A stretch of DNA of 46,115 bases from Schnuerera sp. xch1 (GTDB lineage: Bacteria; Bacillota; Clostridia; Tissierellales; Tepidimicrobiaceae), in the NCBI RefSeq assembly GCF_019931165.1, contig NZ_JAIOUP010000017.1, positions 1 through 46,115 on the forward strand. The letters are read 5' to 3'. Positions 8,376 through 17,457 of the stretch are shown here, one piece after another. Under the pieces are notes generated by a model that saw only the letters and a program-made list of their open reading frames with translations, was not told the origin of the DNA and ran no database searches. A program made the translations under genes and the position numbers. Position 1 is the stretch's first letter. Every line of letters begins with the position of its first letter.

Positions 8376-10223
8376 TCATATACGTGATTTTAGCTCCTTG
8401 TCTAATTCTGTTAATTTCAAACATAATATCTTAAATTCATTTACATCTCCTTCATCTCTATCTTTTTTTGCTTCGATTTCTTGTATTTTTCGAATTATTT
8501 CTTTTCTTTTTACCTTTAACTTGGAATACTTAATTGTATTTATCAAATCCATTATTAATTTGTTTTTATCTTCCGATAAAAATTTAGTATCCATATTTAT
8601 AATTTCATATATATATTTCATGTCAATATTATTTTCATTTTTAAGTCTATTTCTTATATTTTTTAATTCCAATTTCATAAAACAAGGGTTGTTATCATAT
8701 TCATTATATATTATTCTCGCTAAAATATTATTTTCATGATTTAAAAAGTCATCTTCTTTTACATCTTTTTTAATTATATTATAATGATCTCTATTTTCAA
8801 TCATTAATTTGATTAAAGTTTTTTCAGCAGTCAAGTGTGCTGACTCTAATACTGTTGTAATTGGCATTATATCATTCTTATTATATCTATTTTTACCATT
8901 AATATACTTGTCCTTATAAATTGTTGTAACAGATTTAGAATCTTTATCCAATACTTCTCTTCGTATTGCTTCTTTTGATATTCCTGTATCCATCGACACC
9001 TTATCTATATAAACATCTTTTTCGATTGGACTTTTTAATTCTCTTAAAGTCTTTGCTACTTCCTTAGTAAATTTAATTTTATCTTCATAGTTTGTTAATT
9101 CATATTTTTGCTTATTTATATAAATTCTATAATCCACATAGTTTAATGCATAATCTTCTAGCTTCTTAAATTCATCCAGTCCATTCTTTTTTATAAAATC
9201 ATCAGGATCATAATTCTTTGGTAATATTATAGCTTTTGGTTTAATTCCTTCTTTTCTTAATATATTGAATGCTTTATTAGTAGCATTTATTCCTGCATTA
9301 TCTGAATCAAAACAAATATATACTTGTTTTGCATATCTTTTTAAAAGCTTAGCTTGATTTTGAGTAAAGGCAGTACCAAGACTTGCAACTGCATAATTTA
9401 TTCCATAATTAAATAATGAAATAACATCCATATATCCTTCAACTAAAATTATCTTCTCCCTGTTGGAATTTTTTTTGATTAGATTTAAGCCATATAGGTT
9501 ATTTCCTTTTGAAAATACTAATGTATCTTTTGAATTTAAATATTTAGGAGTTTTATTATCTAGTACCCTGCCGCCAAATCCTATAACTCTATCTTTAATA
9601 TCTATTATCGGATACATTATTCTATTTCTAAATTTATCATAATATCCAGTATTATTTTTTCTTTTCCCTATTAACCCTGATTTTTCTATATCTTCTTCAC
9701 TATATCCTTTTTCCCTTAAATAGTTATATATGCTATCCCAGCCATCTAATGCATAACCTAGTCCAAATTTGTTGATTACTTTTTTCTCTATATTTCTATC
9801 TTTCAAATATTTTAAGGCTGCAGAAGTATTTCTTAAATTATAATAGAAAAATCTTGCTGCCTCTTTATTTATTTTATATATTTTCTCTTTCTCATTTTTA
9901 ATTTTATTATCAAATTCATTACTCCCTTCCTCTATAGATATTCCTATTAGATCTGCAAGAAACTTTACAGCTTCTACAAAGGATAGATTTTCTATTTTCA
10001 TAATAAATGTAATTAAATCCCCTCCTTCTCCACAGCCAAAACAATGAAATAATTGTTTTGATTCTGATACTGTAAATGAAGGAGTTTTCTCATTATGAAA
10101 AGGACATAATCCAACATAATTATTACTTGATTTTTTTAACTGTACATATCTAGATACTATATCAACTAAATCACTACTTTCATGAATCTTTTCTATCAAG
10201 TCATCATTAATTTTATATGCCAT
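8376..10223 (-). CDS. dnaG: DNA primase
   Basis: This 615-residue enzyme makes RNA primers at the replication fork. The N-terminal zinc-binding domain has CPFHNEKTPSFTV and HCFGCGEGGD (ligands C-H-C-C, about residues 41-65). The TOPRIM catalytic core includes VEGYMDVISL and CFDSDNAG. The C-terminal roughly 160 residues are the helicase-binding region and are lysine/asparagine rich. ATG at 10223 is preceded by AAGGTGA. It heads the dnaG-rpoD operon. A Spo0A-box-like sequence lies about 55 bp upstream. Confidence 0.97.
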   Translation of the reverse strand: MAYKINDDLIEKIHESSDLVDIVSRYVQLKKSSNNYVGLCPFHNEKTPSFTVSESKQLFHCFGCGEGGDLITFIMKIENLSFVEAVKFLADLIGISIEEGSNEFDNKIKNEKEKIYKINKEAARFFYYNLRNTSAALKYLKDRNIEKKVINKFGLGYALDGWDSIYNYLREKGYSEEDIEKSGLIGKRKNNTGYYDKFRNRIMYPIIDIKDRVIGFGGRVLDNKTPKYLNSKDTLVFSKGNNLYGLNLIKKNSNREKIILVEGYMDVISLFNYGINYAVASLGTAFTQNQAKLLKRYAKQVYICFDSDNAGINATNKAFNILRKEGIKPKAIILPKNYDPDDFIKKNGLDEFKKLEDYALNYVDYRIYINKQKYELTNYEDKIKFTKEVAKTLRELKSPIEKDVYIDKVSMDTGISKEAIRREVLDKDSKSVTTIYKDKYINGKNRYNKNDIMPITTVLESAHLTAEKTLIKLMIENRDHYNIIKKDVKEDDFLNHENNILARIIYNEYDNNPCFMKLELKNIRNRLKNENNIDMKYIYEIINMDTKFLSEDKNKLIMDLINTIKYSKLKVKRKEIIRKIQEIEAKKDRDEGDVNEFKILCLKLTELDKELKSRI

Positions 10224-10276
10224 AAATTATCACCTTACTTTTGCATCCTAAAAAAAATAGGAAACACTCTACTATA

Positions 10277-10285
10277 TTCGACAAA
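10277..10285 (-). promoter_or_regulatory. Spo0A-box-like sequence upstream of dnaG-rpoD
   Basis: TTTGTCGAA on the minus strand matches the 0A-box core TGTCGAA fully. It lies 54 bp before dnaG and directly abuts TATAGT (10271-10276), a plausible -10 with a weak -35. A 9-mer can arise by chance: another ttcgaca occurs inside yqfD. Confidence 0.45.
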
Positions 10286-10304
10286 TATTTAAAAAATCCT
10301 TCTT

Positions 10305-11321
10305 TTATTGATACTTTTTCCATGACTTTGGAATAAAAATTTCTTTAAATAAGTTTATAACATATCTATCAGTCATTCCCGCAATATAATCACATATTAT
10401 ATCTTCCTTCGTTTTCTTATTATTATAGATATTTTTATGCTCAATCGGTAATCTATCAAAATTATTCATATAATAATAAAATAATTGCTCTATTATATAT
10501 TTTGCCCTATCTTCTTCTCCCTTTGCAGCTTTATTTAAATATACTCTTTCAAACATAAAATCCCTTAATTTTTCAGTATAATACCCTATCTCTACACTCA
10601 TAGATATTTCATTTTTATTTAAACTGTTTTGTATAACATCAACTATCATTGTATTTATTCTTTCTCCATGATATTTACCTAAAGAATTCACGCATGTTTT
10701 TGGTAATTCTTCTTCTTTTATTATTTTAGCTCTTATAGCATCATCAATATCATGATTTATATAGGCAATTCTATCAGCTATATGAACTATATTACCTTCT
10801 AAAGTTTCAGGCTTGTCATCTCCAGTATGTTTTACAATTCCATCCCTAACTTCATATGTTAAATTTAATCCCTTTCTTCTTTCAGAATGCTCAATATAGT
10901 CTACTATTTTTAAACTCTGTTCATTATGTTTAAATCCATCAGGATGTAACTTATTTAATATAGCCTCTCCTGTATGTCCAAACGGTGTATGTCCTAAATC
11001 ATGACCTAAAGCTATAGCCTCTACCAAATCTTCATTTAAATTTAATGCCCTAGCTAAAGTTCTAGATATCTGCGCAACCTCTAGGGTATGAGTTAATCTA
11101 GTTCTATAGTGGTCTCCTTCTGGTGCTATAAACACCTGTGTCTTATGTTTTAACCTTCTAAATGCTTTTGAATGAATGATTCTATCTCTATCTCTTTGAT
11201 AATCAGTTCTAATATCACATTTTTCTTCTTCTATTTTTCTTCCTTTAGTATCTTGGCTTAAGGAGGCATATTTGGATAAAGTATTTTTTTCTCGTTTTTC
11301 TATTTGTTTCCTTATGTTCAT
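10305..11321 (-). CDS. dgt: Deoxyguanosinetriphosphate triphosphohydrolase-like HD protein
   Basis: This 338-residue protein of the dGTPase/dNTPase family hydrolyses dNTPs to nucleosides plus triphosphate. HD-domain metal ligands appear in THTLEVAQ (about residue 77), ALGHDLGHTPFGH and, further on, HIADRIAYINHD. The length of about 340 fits the shorter Firmicutes type (class 2) rather than E. coli Dgt of about 505. ATG at 11321 has AGGGG upstream. The next gene, dnaG, begins 80 nt downstream with no clear terminator between them, so a dNTP-pool enzyme may be cotranscribed with primase. Confidence 0.92.
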   Translation of the reverse strand: MNIRKQIEKREKNTLSKYASLSQDTKGRKIEEEKCDIRTDYQRDRDRIIHSKAFRRLKHKTQVFIAPEGDHYRTRLTHTLEVAQISRTLARALNLNEDLVEAIALGHDLGHTPFGHTGEAILNKLHPDGFKHNEQSLKIVDYIEHSERRKGLNLTYEVRDGIVKHTGDDKPETLEGNIVHIADRIAYINHDIDDAIRAKIIKEEELPKTCVNSLGKYHGERINTMIVDVIQNSLNKNEISMSVEIGYYTEKLRDFMFERVYLNKAAKGEEDRAKYIIEQLFYYYMNNFDRLPIEHKNIYNNKKTKEDIICDYIAGMTDRYVINLFKEIFIPKSWKKYQ

Positions 11322-11336
11322 AATATATACCCCTTT

Positions 11337-11477
11337 TTAAAAAGTAGTGTTGTTATATATATACAACATAAGTTCCTATAATCCTTCAAAATTTTTGATT
11401 TTTTCTTTAAAAGTATATATTTAATTTGCATTTGAATATGCAATTTAAAATACCATTAAAAAGAAGTGTTGTTATAT
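11337..11477. repeat. 22-bp direct repeat in the dgt leader region
   Basis: The 22-mer at 11337-11358 and the 22-mer at 11456-11477 differ at a single base (position 11345 against 11464). Both contain AGTGTTGTTATAT. The downstream copy is one arm and the loop of the terminator at 11461-11489; the first copy is followed by ATATACAAC and could form a weaker hairpin. The intervening sequence is AT-rich and holds no gene. Confidence 0.6.
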
Positions 11478-11489
11478 CAACACTTCTAT
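11461..11489 (-). terminator. Terminator after the PPDK regulatory protein gene
   Basis: AGAAGTGTTG and CAACACTTCT form a perfect 10-bp stem with a 6-nt loop, overlapping the stop codon and followed by UUUUUAA on the minus strand. It separates the ccpN-PPDK-regulator unit from dgt-dnaG-rpoD. Confidence 0.82.
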
Positions 11490-12313
11490 CCTAATATTTC
11501 ATTTCCAAAATTGTTCTTCATACGACTGATTATTATGCCTGCAGTTTCTTCTACTGCCTTACTAGAAACATCTATTACCTTACAATTTAGTTTTTCCATT
11601 ATCTTCTTAGAATATTCAAGTTCTAAATTAATTCTTTCAATACTTGCATAATTCGCATTATTGCTTAATCCTAATGATCTAAGCCTTTCCTGCCTTATTT
11701 CATTAAGTTTAAATGGATTAGCAATAAGTCCAAAAACTCTATTTGCATCTTTTTTAAACAATTCTTCAGGGGCAGCAACTTCTGGTACTAGTGGTACATT
11801 GGCTACTTTAAAATATTTATGAGCTAAATACATACTTAAAGGAGTTTTAGATGTTCTAGATACTCCAACTAATACTATATCAGCCTTTTTTATTCCTCTC
11901 GTATCTTTCCCATCATCATATCTTACTGCAAATTCAACAGCTTCAACTTTACGAAAATATTTCTCATCAAGTTTTCTTATAAGCCCTGATTCTCTTTTTG
12001 GCTCATATCCTAATACATTTTCCAGAGCATCCAAAGTTGGGGACATTAAATCTACTACAGGAATATTAAATTTATTTCCCATATTCATTATAAATTTTCT
12101 AAGCTTTTCAATTACTACTGTATATATTATTATACTTCTTTCACTTTTAGCTTCCTCAAACACTTCTACTATATGCTCTTCATCTGTAATATATGGAAAT
12201 CTTCGTATTTCATATTTTTCTGGATTAAACTGGCTTACTGATGCTTTGGCTACTTGCTCTCCTGTTTCTCCAATAGAATCTGATAGTACGTATATAGTTA
12301 TATTATTATCCAT
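11486..12313 (-). CDS. ppsR: Pyruvate, phosphate dikinase regulatory protein (bifunctional kinase/phosphorylase)
   Basis: This 275-residue DUF299 protein uses ADP to phosphorylate a threonine of PPDK (or PEP synthase) and removes it by Pi-dependent phosphorolysis. The P-loop-like GVSRTSKTPLSMYLA is at about residues 149-163. The length matches the family. It directly follows the CcpN-like regulator gene (10-nt gap), the same pairing as yqzB-yqfL in B. subtilis, suggesting joint control of the PEP-pyruvate node. ATG at 12313. PPDK itself is not in the window. Confidence 0.93.
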   Translation of the reverse strand: MDNNITIYVLSDSIGETGEQVAKASVSQFNPEKYEIRRFPYITDEEHIVEVFEEAKSERSIIIYTVVIEKLRKFIMNMGNKFNIPVVDLMSPTLDALENVLGYEPKRESGLIRKLDEKYFRKVEAVEFAVRYDDGKDTRGIKKADIVLVGVSRTSKTPLSMYLAHKYFKVANVPLVPEVAAPEELFKKDANRVFGLIANPFKLNEIRQERLRSLGLSNNANYASIERINLELEYSKKIMEKLNCKVIDVSSKAVEETAGIIISRMKNNFGNEILG

Positions 12314-12323
12314 AACTTACCCC

Positions 12324-12959
12324 CTATTCATTATTCCCAAGTTCAACAAAAAGTCTGGTGATAGTAGTTTTTGTAACTCTTCCAACCAACTCATATGCTT
12401 TACTACCATTTTCCAATTCAACTTCCTGTACCACTGGAAGACTATCTATTTCATGATCAATTAATTTTATAGCTGCATCTAAAATACTTTCCTCTGGAGT
12501 AGTCATTATTATATTTGGCATTCGTGTCATAATTACAGCTATAGGTGCATTATTAAGATTAATACCCCCTATAGCATTCTTCAAAAAATCTTTTCTTGAC
12601 ACAACTCCAGATAAAAATCCATTAGAGGTAACAAAAATAGTACTAGTATCTTCTAAAAACATAGTTACAATCCCATCATATATGCTAGTCTGCTCATCCA
12701 CGATAATAGGAACTGATTTTCTATCTGCTACTTTAATTTCTTTGATCTTTTCCGATATAAAGCCAAATGTTGTTTTGCCAGTATAAAAATATCCTACCTT
12801 TGGTCTAGCATCTAATATTCCTGACATAGTTAATATAGCTAAATCTGGTCTAAGGGTGGCTCTAGTTAATTTTAATCTATTAGCTATTTTTTCACTAGTA
12901 ATTGGTTGGCTTGATTTAACAATATCAATAATCTTTTCTTGTCTCTCACTTAGTTGAAT
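12324..12959 (-). CDS. ccpN: CcpN-like transcriptional repressor with HTH and CBS domains
   Basis: An N-terminal winged HTH (LSERQEKIIDIVKSSQPITS, ANRLKLTRATLRPDL) is followed by two CBS motifs that in CcpN sense nucleotides. CcpN represses gluconeogenic genes in B. subtilis. The start is uncertain. The only ATG (12995) has no Shine-Dalgarno and adds MGLCSKNKGVIG, which homologues lack. AAAGGGGTG lies 6 nt before an in-frame ATT at 12959, which I use here; ATT at 12965 or GTG at 12968 are alternatives. It follows glyS closely and precedes the PPDK regulatory gene. Confidence 0.82.
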   Translation of the reverse strand: MQLSERQEKIIDIVKSSQPITSEKIANRLKLTRATLRPDLAILTMSGILDARPKVGYFYTGKTTFGFISEKIKEIKVADRKSVPIIVDEQTSIYDGIVTMFLEDTSTIFVTSNGFLSGVVSRKDFLKNAIGGINLNNAPIAVIMTRMPNIIMTTPEESILDAAIKLIDHEIDSLPVVQEVELENGSKAYELVGRVTKTTITRLFVELGNNE

Positions 12960-13005
12960 TCCAATCACCCCTTTATTTTTAGAACATAAGCCCATTGAGA
13001 TAAGC

Positions 13006-15084
13006 TTATTTAACTAATTTCGATAAGTTGCATATCATAAGCATATTTTCTGCTATTTTTCTTAGAAGGTTTAATCTATTTTCTCTTAATTTATCATCTT
13101 CAACCATTACCATTACATGATCAAAGAATCTATCAACTATATCTTTTAAAGCTATAAATTGTTCTAATGCTTTATCATATTCCTTTTTGTTTATCCAACT
13201 TGAGACTTTCTCTCTAACTTCAATAAAAGTTTCGTATAATTCTATTTCTTCTTCTTCGATTAATAAATCTTTTTTTACATTCGCAGAACTAGCTTTTTCA
13301 GCTAAACTCATAACTCTATTAAAAGTTGTTAATACTTCAGATAATCCATTTATATCAAGATATTTATTTAATTTTTCAACTCTAATTTTTAAATCATAAA
13401 AATCATCAATACCTGTATTTACAACTGCATCAATTATGTCAAACCTTATTCCCATATCACTAAATATATTTTTTATTCTTCCATAGAAGAATTCTATAAT
13501 TTCCATTTTAACATTTTTATAATCAAACACAAGCCCTTGTTTTTCAACATATATATATAGGGCATATTCAACTATATCTTGTAAACTTAATTTTAGTTTT
13601 TTATTTAAAATTATGTTAATAACACCTAAAGCCTGCCTTCTTAATCCATAAGGATCCTGTGATCCTGTTGGTTGTATCCCTATTGCAAAAGAACCTACTA
13701 TAGAATCAATTTTATCTGCAATACTTAAAATAGATCCTGCAGTAGTCGTTGGTAAATTATCTCCTGCAAATTTAGGCAAATATTGCTCATATATGGCAGT
13801 ACTTACAATTTCATTTTCTCCAGATTGCTTCGCATATTCCATTCCCATTTTCCCTTGTAATTCCGTAAATTCATCGACCATTTTAGTGACTAAATCTGCT
13901 TTTGAAAGGTATGCTGCTCTTTCTATGTTTTTTTGTGTCTCTTCTCCAACTTCTAGATAATCACCAATTTTCTTTGATAATTCTTGAATTCTTACGGTTT
14001 TATCATAGATATCGCCAAGACCTTCTTGGTATACAATACTTTTTAAATTATCAACATAGCTCTCCAAGGGAATTTTTATATCGTCATAGTAGAAAAATTT
14101 TGCATCTTCAAGTCTAGCACCTAATACTTTTTCATTTCCTCTTATTACTGTTTCAATATAATCTTTATTACCATTTCTAACAGTAATAAAATAAGGCAAT
14201 AGCCTATTGTTGTCATCTACAACAGGGAAATATCTAAGATGTTCTTTCATTGGTGTTATTATTACATCTTTAGGTAATCTTAAGTATTCTTCTTTTATTT
14301 TCCCAATAATTGGCGTTGGATATTCAACAATATATGTTACCTCTTTTAGTAATTCTTCATCAAATAAAACAGTTCCTCCCTTTTCTTTAGCCAATCTTTT
14401 CGAACCATATTGTATAATATCTCTTCGTTTATTTTGATCAACTATAACATAATTCTCCTCTAATTTAACAAAATAATCATCCACGGAATCTATTCTAATT
14501 TCTTTTTCTCCTAAAAATCTATGCCCTGTAGTGATATTCCCTAATTTTATGCCTTCTAAATCAAATGATACAACTTTTTCATTTAGCATAGATACAATCC
14601 ATCTTATAGGTCTTGCAAACCTTAAATCCTTTTCTCCCCATTTCATGGATTTAGGAAAAACTATTGATTTTATTATATCTGCCATATTTTCTGATAATAC
14701 AGTTGAAGTTTCCTCGCCTTGTTTTATAACATTAGCATATATATACTCTTCTCCATTATATTTATCGATAAAGATTTGTTCTATTTTGATATTATGACCT
14801 CTCATAAAGCCTTCTAAGGCTTTTGTAGGATTGCCTTCATCATCATAGGCAATCTTCTTTGATGGTCCTTTAACTGTTTCTTCTAGTGTTAACTGTTTTT
14901 CACTCAATTCGTTTACTACCATGACTAACCTTCTTGGCGTAGCATAGGTTTCTATATTTTCATATTTTATTCTTTTAATTTCTAATACACTTTTAATTTT
15001 AGTTTTCAATTGATTTAAAGCATCGTCTATAAATCTTGCTGGAAGTTCTTCTACACCTATTTCTAATAGATATTTGTTGCTCAT
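13006..15084 (-). CDS. glyS: Glycyl-tRNA synthetase beta subunit
   Basis: This 692-residue beta subunit of the bacterial alpha2beta2 glycyl-tRNA synthetase carries tRNA recognition. It opens with the family hallmark LLEIGVEELPARFI and includes PKSMKWGEKDLRFARPIRW and an HD-like region; the C-terminal anticodon-binding domain (DALR-like) covers about the last 110 residues. ATG at 15084, one base after the glyQ stop region, shows translational coupling. Both subunits sit under the T-box leader. Confidence 0.97.
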   Translation of the reverse strand: MSNKYLLEIGVEELPARFIDDALNQLKTKIKSVLEIKRIKYENIETYATPRRLVMVVNELSEKQLTLEETVKGPSKKIAYDDEGNPTKALEGFMRGHNIKIEQIFIDKYNGEEYIYANVIKQGEETSTVLSENMADIIKSIVFPKSMKWGEKDLRFARPIRWIVSMLNEKVVSFDLEGIKLGNITTGHRFLGEKEIRIDSVDDYFVKLEENYVIVDQNKRRDIIQYGSKRLAKEKGGTVLFDEELLKEVTYIVEYPTPIIGKIKEEYLRLPKDVIITPMKEHLRYFPVVDDNNRLLPYFITVRNGNKDYIETVIRGNEKVLGARLEDAKFFYYDDIKIPLESYVDNLKSIVYQEGLGDIYDKTVRIQELSKKIGDYLEVGEETQKNIERAAYLSKADLVTKMVDEFTELQGKMGMEYAKQSGENEIVSTAIYEQYLPKFAGDNLPTTTAGSILSIADKIDSIVGSFAIGIQPTGSQDPYGLRRQALGVINIILNKKLKLSLQDIVEYALYIYVEKQGLVFDYKNVKMEIIEFFYGRIKNIFSDMGIRFDIIDAVVNTGIDDFYDLKIRVEKLNKYLDINGLSEVLTTFNRVMSLAEKASSANVKKDLLIEEEEIELYETFIEVREKVSSWINKKEYDKALEQFIALKDIVDRFFDHVMVMVEDDKLRENRLNLLRKIAENMLMICNLSKLVK

Positions 15085-15085
15085 A

Positions 15086-15961
15086 TTACATACCCCCCTT
15101 CGTTAGAGGAAATCCTTGTTTATCTCTTTGTTCAATATATTTAGATGCAACTAATTTTGCTAAATTTCTAACTCTACTAATATAATGAGTTCTCTGAGTT
15201 ACACTTATTGCTCCCCTTGCATCTAACACATTAAATGTATGAGAACATTTTAATACATAATCATAACTTGGTAAAACCAATCCTTCTTCTAATCCATTTT
15301 TAGCTTCTTCCTCATATATATTAAATAAATGCTTCAAAGTCTCTATATTTGCTTTCTCAAAACTATATACTGAATGTTCATATTCTGCATTTTCAAAGAT
15401 ATCTCCATAAGTTAAATTCTCATTCCACTTTATGTCAAATATATTATCTACATCTTGAAGATACATTGCAATTCTTTCAAGTCCATAGGTTAACTCTGCA
15501 GATTCTAGGTCGCAGTTAATACTACCTACCTGTTGGAAATATGTAAACTGGGTAATTTCCATTCCATCAAGCCATACTTCCCAACCTAATCCCCAAGCAC
15601 CTAAAGTTGGAGCTTCCCAATTATCTTCAACAAATCTGATATCATGTTTCAATGGGTCTATACCTATGGCTTTTAAACTTTCCAAATAAATATCTTGTAC
15701 ATCTTCTGGTGAAGGTTTCAAAATCACCTGAAGTTGATGGTGTTGATACACTCTATTAGGATTTTCACCATATCTAGCATCTGCTGGCCTTCTTGATGGT
15801 TCAACATAAACTACTCTCCAAGGCTCTGGCCCTAAAGATCTTAGAAATGTATGAGGACTCATTGTCCCAGCTCCTTTTTCTACATCATATGGCTCTAAAA
15901 TTATACATTCTTTCTCTCCCCAAAATCCAAGTAATTTCAGCATCAAATCCTGAAAGTACAT
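15086..15961 (-). CDS. glyQ: Glycyl-tRNA synthetase alpha subunit
   Basis: This 291-residue class II catalytic subunit activates glycine. Recognisable stretches are [67 protein letters not shown] and the late motif [14 protein letters not shown] at 15961 with AAGGAGG 7 nt upstream. Expression is gated by the glycine T-box immediately upstream. Confidence 0.98.
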   Translation of the reverse strand: MYFQDLMLKLLGFWGEKECIILEPYDVEKGAGTMSPHTFLRSLGPEPWRVVYVEPSRRPADARYGENPNRVYQHHQLQVILKPSPEDVQDIYLESLKAIGIDPLKHDIRFVEDNWEAPTLGAWGLGWEVWLDGMEITQFTYFQQVGSINCDLESAELTYGLERIAMYLQDVDNIFDIKWNENLTYGDIFENAEYEHSVYSFEKANIETLKHLFNIYEEEAKNGLEEGLVLPSYDYVLKCSHTFNVLDARGAISVTQRTHYISRVRNLAKLVASKYIEQRDKQGFPLTKGGM

Positions 15962-15995
15962 ATATAAACCTCCTTACTTTTTATGTGTAAACAAA

Positions 15996-16202
15996 CAAAA
16001 ACCTTTACATCCCTATAGGGACGAAAGGTTACTTCCGCGGTTCCACCCTATTTAATACCTAGACGGCATTCTCTTTTAAATATGCTCAGAAGCGCCTTCC
16101 ATCAATACTATTATACTAGACTCTCACCATCTCTAGTTCGCTTTGATATATATATTGAATTCTCTCTCCATCATAGCATACTTAATAAAACTTTTCTATA
16201 TA
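15996..16202 (-). promoter_or_regulatory. Glycine-specific T-box riboswitch of glyQS
   Basis: The T-box motif AGGGUGGAACCGCGG is at 16035-16049. Stem I features are visible: GAUGGAGAGAG near the 5' base and GAGAUGGUGAGAGUCUAG distal loop. The specifier within GGAAGGCGCUUCUG is GGC (16094-16096), a glycine codon. The terminator hairpin (AACCUUU-CGUCCC, loop UAUA, GGGAUG-U-AAAGGUU) with its U-run spans 15996-16030 and is mutually exclusive with the antiterminator containing the T-box. Uncharged glycine tRNA is expected to relieve termination. Confidence 0.95.
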
Positions 16203-16208
16203 GGTATT

Positions 16209-16237
16209 AATTTAACAAAAAATTCAAACCTTGTCAA
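16209..16237 (-). promoter_or_regulatory. Promoter of the glyQS T-box transcript
   Basis: Perfect TTGACA at 16232-16237, a 17-bp spacer and TAAATT (4/6) at 16209-16214 on the minus strand, placing the start site just before stem I. Confidence 0.7.
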
Positions 16238-16266
16238 TACAATAATCGATTAATAAAAGAATTATA

Positions 16267-16680
16267 CTAGTCTATCTGTTTTGATATCAAATCGTTTATA
16301 TTTATTATTTCTCCATCTTCTTTTAAGATTTCGATTGTACATTTAGATAAAAGAGCACTACCTAATCCTACTAATACTAAAGGAGCCGAAATGACTGTAC
16401 CTAGGGCTGCTGCAGTTATAGGTATATTCATTATCTTTTCCCCATCTTTTGTTACAGTAATCTTTGTAACATTTCCTTTTCTTAAAACTTCCTTTACCTT
16501 ATCAATCATCTCTTGTCCTCTATCAGATATATCATCGGTCCAATTAGTCTCATGTGTTTCTATATAGACAATAGCCTCCAATACATCGCCATTTGTCTTT
16601 TCTAAAGCTTTTTTAGCTTCTTCAAAAGTCACATTTGTTCTTGCAACTACACTGTCAACTTTCTCTAATGTAATATCCAT
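16267..16680 (-). CDS. DUF4342 protein with N-terminal UBA-like domain
   Basis: This 137-residue protein begins with a UBA/TS-N-like three-helix unit (VARTNVTFEEAKKALEKTNGDVLEAIVYIE, quoted in parts), followed by a DUF4342 segment with KITVTKDGEKIMNIPIT and a hydrophobic alanine/leucine-rich stretch at about residues 88-113 that could insert in a membrane. Function is unknown. Its start abuts the recO stop (adjacent bases), so it is the last gene of the era-recO operon, before the glyQS promoter. The UBA-like fold suggests protein binding, but that is only inference. Confidence 0.8.
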   Translation of the reverse strand: MDITLEKVDSVVARTNVTFEEAKKALEKTNGDVLEAIVYIETHETNWTDDISDRGQEMIDKVKEVLRKGNVTKITVTKDGEKIMNIPITAAALGTVISAPLVLVGLGSALLSKCTIEILKEDGEIININDLISKQID

Positions 16681-17442
16681 TTATATCCCTCCATCATTAT
16701 TTCTCATTGATTCCAACATATTTAATGAATTAAACTGATTTCTTTCTATCTTATTTAATATGTATTTTACCATGATCTTATGCAGTTTAAACATAGTATC
16801 TACTGGAATTTTTATTGTAGATAATCTATCTAAGGAAGTATATAACAATCTTTCAATTGCTTTATGCATTTTGAAATCCATATTTTCACAGTAAGGTTCT
16901 ATAGGCGCACAATTAGAACAAACTATTCCTCCTTGATTTATACTAAACTTAAAATGTTTTAAATCCTTATTCCCACAAATTACACAACCTTCTAAAAATG
17001 GTTTGTAGCCTAAAAATGAAATATATTTTATTTCGTAAGCTAATATAAATTTTATAAAATCTTTTTGCAAACTTGATAGAACAGTCAATCCTTTTTTTAA
17101 TAATAAGAACAATTTTTCATTTTCTTCCCCTTCTAAAGTTGAAACTTCCGTTAATTCCAATAAATAAGAACCATACATTACTCTATTAATGTTTTCTCTA
17201 ATAGAATAAAATGAATCTATTATGTCAGCTTGATTTATATAATAAAAATTTCTACCTTTGAAAAAATAATAAGAATTGTAAGAAAAAGGTTGAGTATTAC
17301 TTATCAGTTGACTTTTCGGTCTATAAGCTCCTCTTGCCATAGCGTGAATTTTTCCATGTTTCTTAGTTAATATGGTCAATATTTTACTAGTTTCTTTGAA
17401 ACGCAACTCTTTTAAAACTATTCCTTCTGTTTTAGTATACAT
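16681..17442 (-). CDS. recO: DNA repair protein RecO
   Basis: This 253-residue recombination mediator loads RecA on SSB-coated DNA with RecR and RecF. It has an N-terminal OB fold (TEGIVLKELRFKETSKILT, residues 4-22) and a C-terminal helical domain with a zinc site, CVICGN and CSNC (about residues 152-181). ATG at 17442 is 15 nt after the era stop. The era-recO order is conserved across Firmicutes; the tiny yqzL gene found between them in B. subtilis is absent. Confidence 0.95.
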   Translation of the reverse strand: MYTKTEGIVLKELRFKETSKILTILTKKHGKIHAMARGAYRPKSQLISNTQPFSYNSYYFFKGRNFYYINQADIIDSFYSIRENINRVMYGSYLLELTEVSTLEGEENEKLFLLLKKGLTVLSSLQKDFIKFILAYEIKYISFLGYKPFLEGCVICGNKDLKHFKFSINQGGIVCSNCAPIEPYCENMDFKMHKAIERLLYTSLDRLSTIKIPVDTMFKLHKIMVKYILNKIERNQFNSLNMLESMRNNDGGI

Positions 17443-17457
17443 GATAATGCAACCTTT

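Noticed and set aside
11428-11445. TTGCAT-TTGAAT-ATGCAA palindrome upstream of dgt
   Set aside because: Short arms in AT-rich intergenic DNA, no adjacent promoter element that would make it an operator.
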